From assembly GCA_020047885.1 (NCBI GenBank), contig JAIFNF010000312.1, positions 1-8,141 of the forward strand: a DNA stretch of 8,141 nucleotides, read 5' to 3'. A model generated the notes under the pieces. The model ran no database searches. It was not told the DNA's origin and worked only from the letters and a program-made list of their open reading frames with translations. Positions 6,764 to 8,141 of the stretch are shown here, piece by piece (the first letter of the stretch is position 1; the number at the start of each line of letters is the position of its first letter). The DNA is from Gammaproteobacteria bacterium (GTDB lineage Bacteria; Pseudomonadota; Gammaproteobacteria; Competibacterales; Competibacteraceae). Made by a program: the position numbers and the translations under genes.

Positions 6764-8141
6764 CTACCGCAAAAACACCGTCGCCAGTCCCAGAAAGATG
6801 AAAAACCCCATGCCATCGGTGATGAAGGTCAGCAAGACGCTCGATCCCATGGCCGGATCGCGGCCCAGCCGGTGCAGGGTCAGGGGAATAGCCACCCCCA
6901 TCAACGCCGCCAGCAGCAGATTCAACAGCATCGCCGCCGCCATCACCCCGCCCAGGGGCAGGTTCCAGTACAACAACCAGGCAAACACGCCCACCGTCGC
7001 GCCCCAGACCAGCCCGTTCAGCAGGCCGACGCCCAGTTCCTTGAAGACCAGATGCCAGGTGTTTTGCGGGGTAATCTCGCCCAGCGCCAGGCCACGCACC
7101 ACCAGCGCGGTGGTCTGATTGCCGGAATTGCCGCCAATGCCGGCGATAATCGGCATCAGCGTCGCCAGCGCCACAATCTGGATGATGGTGTCCTCGAACA
7201 GGCCGATCGCCCGCGAGGCGATAAAAGCGGTGCAGAGGTTGACCGCCAGCCACAGCCAGCGATTGCGGGCGCTGGCCCAGATCGGGGCAAACAGATCTTC
7301 ATCGCCCTGCAAACCGGCCATATTCAGCACATCTTCCTCCGACTCCTCGCGGATGTAGTCCATCACTTCATCCACCGTCAACCGCCCCACCAGTTTGCCC
7401 CGGTCATTGACCACCGGTGCTGATACCAGATCGTAGCGCTCGAAGGCTCGGGCGGCATCATCGGCATCGTCGGTCGGGCCGAACAGCACCGGATCGGTGA
7501 TCATCAGCGCGCTGATCGGTTGTTGTGGATCGTTGAGCAGCAGCGCCGGCAAGGGTAAAACGCCCTTGAATGCATGTCGGGCGTCCACTACGAACAACTG
7601 GTCGGTATTCGGCGGCAACGCTTCCCGCCCGCGCAACAGCCACAAGACCTGTTCCACCCGCTGATTCTCGCGCACCGTCAGAATATCGGGACTCATCAAA
7701 TGGCCGACCTGGTCTTCGGGATAGGCCATGGTGGTGTGCAACCAGTCGCGGTCACGGGCGTTGCGCGTTTGCAGGACTTCGGCCAGCACATCTTCGGCCA
7801 CCGCTTCGGCTAAATCAGCCAGATCGTCGGCGTCCAGTTGACCCAGCACCTTGACCAGCGCCGGACGTTCGAGGACTTCAATCACCCAATCCCGCACCGC
7901 GTCGGAGACCTCCAGCAGCACCTCGCCGCTTTGCTCATCCCGCATCTGTCGCCAGACCAGCCAGCGGTCTTCCAGCGGCAACGCTTCCAGGATGTAAGCA
8001 ATATCCGCCGGATGCAGGCTGTGCAGTTTCAGTTGCAGTTCCACCAGATGCTGGCGATGCACTAGCGCTTCGATGAGTTGATGGCGGGGACTGGCGCGGT
8101 CGCGGTCGACCAGCGTTTCGACCAGCCGGTGCTTCTCCAGC
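6764..8141 (-). CDS. mgtE: Magnesium transporter MgtE (5' end outside window)
   Basis: A homodimeric Mg2+ channel of the inner membrane, gated by cytoplasmic Mg2+. The frame is open to the window edge and reads like the family N-terminus (LVETLVDRDRASPRHQLIE), so the GTG at 8062 is internal and the real start lies beyond 8141. Of the 458 visible residues, about 1-145 are the helical N domain (HPADIAYILEALPLEDR) and about 146-265 are a pair of CBS domains (LMSPDILTVREN, then VSAPVVNDRGKLVGRLTVDEVMD). A connecting plug helix follows, then the membrane part from about 293. The pore signature PIIAGIGGNSGNQT is present. The last helix holds DPAMGSSVLLTFITDGMGFF, whose second Asp (codon 6815-6817) matches the conserved pore aspartate of the family. 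No truncation is seen at the C-terminus. Confidence 0.96.
   Translation of the reverse strand, partial: LEKHRLVETLVDRDRASPRHQLIEALVHRQHLVELQLKLHSLHPADIAYILEALPLEDRWLVWRQMRDEQSGEVLLEVSDAVRDWVIEVLERPALVKVLGQLDADDLADLAEAVAEDVLAEVLQTRNARDRDWLHTTMAYPEDQVGHLMSPDILTVRENQRVEQVLWLLRGREALPPNTDQLFVVDARHAFKGVLPLPALLLNDPQQPISALMITDPVLFGPTDDADDAARAFERYDLVSAPVVNDRGKLVGRLTVDEVMDYIREESEEDVLNMAGLQGDEDLFAPIWASARNRWLWLAVNLCTAFIASRAIGLFEDTIIQIVALATLMPIIAGIGGNSGNQTTALVVRGLALGEITPQNTWHLVFKELGVGLLNGLVWGATVGVFAWLLYWNLPLGGVMAAAMLLNLLLAALMGVAIPLTLHRLGRDPAMGSSVLLTFITDGMGFFIFLGLATVFLR

Noticed and set aside
6540..7423. Two long plus-strand open frames (192 and 183 codons) opposite the lipoprotein gene and mgtE
   Set aside because: Both are antisense to clearly recognised genes. 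The Gln/His/Arg-rich translations are typical of reverse-strand artefacts.
8060..8062. GTG as the real start of mgtE
   Set aside because: The upstream codons stay open to the window edge and encode sequence that fits the MgtE N-terminal region.

Overview
The window reads as ordinary chromosomal DNA from a GC-rich proteobacterium, most likely a gammaproteobacterium. This is inferred from protein character (a short-type argininosuccinate synthase, a 127-residue metal-dependent glyoxalase I, a UspA-type stress protein and a proteobacterial-style MgtE), not from a marker gene. There are no tRNA or rRNA genes, insertion sequences, CRISPR arrays or phage genes, and coding density is high.

Layout. 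Left part (1-1742), plus strand: the 3' part of argG, then gloA, then a 57-residue lysine-rich protein that starts with TTG and ends in an ESPP repeat. A strong intrinsic terminator at 1716-1742 closes this block. Centre (1883-5720), plus strand: three genes joined by two 4-base ATGA overlaps. They are a stand-alone cyclic-nucleotide-binding domain protein, an 853-residue fusion of a circularly permuted type 2 ATP-grasp with an alpha-E (DUF403) domain, and a transglutaminase-like cysteine peptidase. Right part (5742-8141), minus strand: mgtE (5' end outside the window), a TPR lipoprotein and a universal stress protein, closely spaced and probably co-transcribed. The last gene converges on the transglutaminase gene across 21 bp.

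The most interesting element is the central cassette. ATP-grasp, alpha-E and transglutaminase-like proteins are a known association, predicted to make and cleave or rearrange amide (peptide-like) bonds, but the substrate is unknown. Here a small protein with an intact cNMP-phosphate-binding cassette and no DNA-binding domain is translationally coupled in front of it. This suggests, as inference only, that the amidoligase is allosterically controlled by a cyclic nucleotide. The other genes are recognisable housekeeping or stress functions: arginine synthesis, methylglyoxal detoxification, Mg2+ uptake and stress tolerance.
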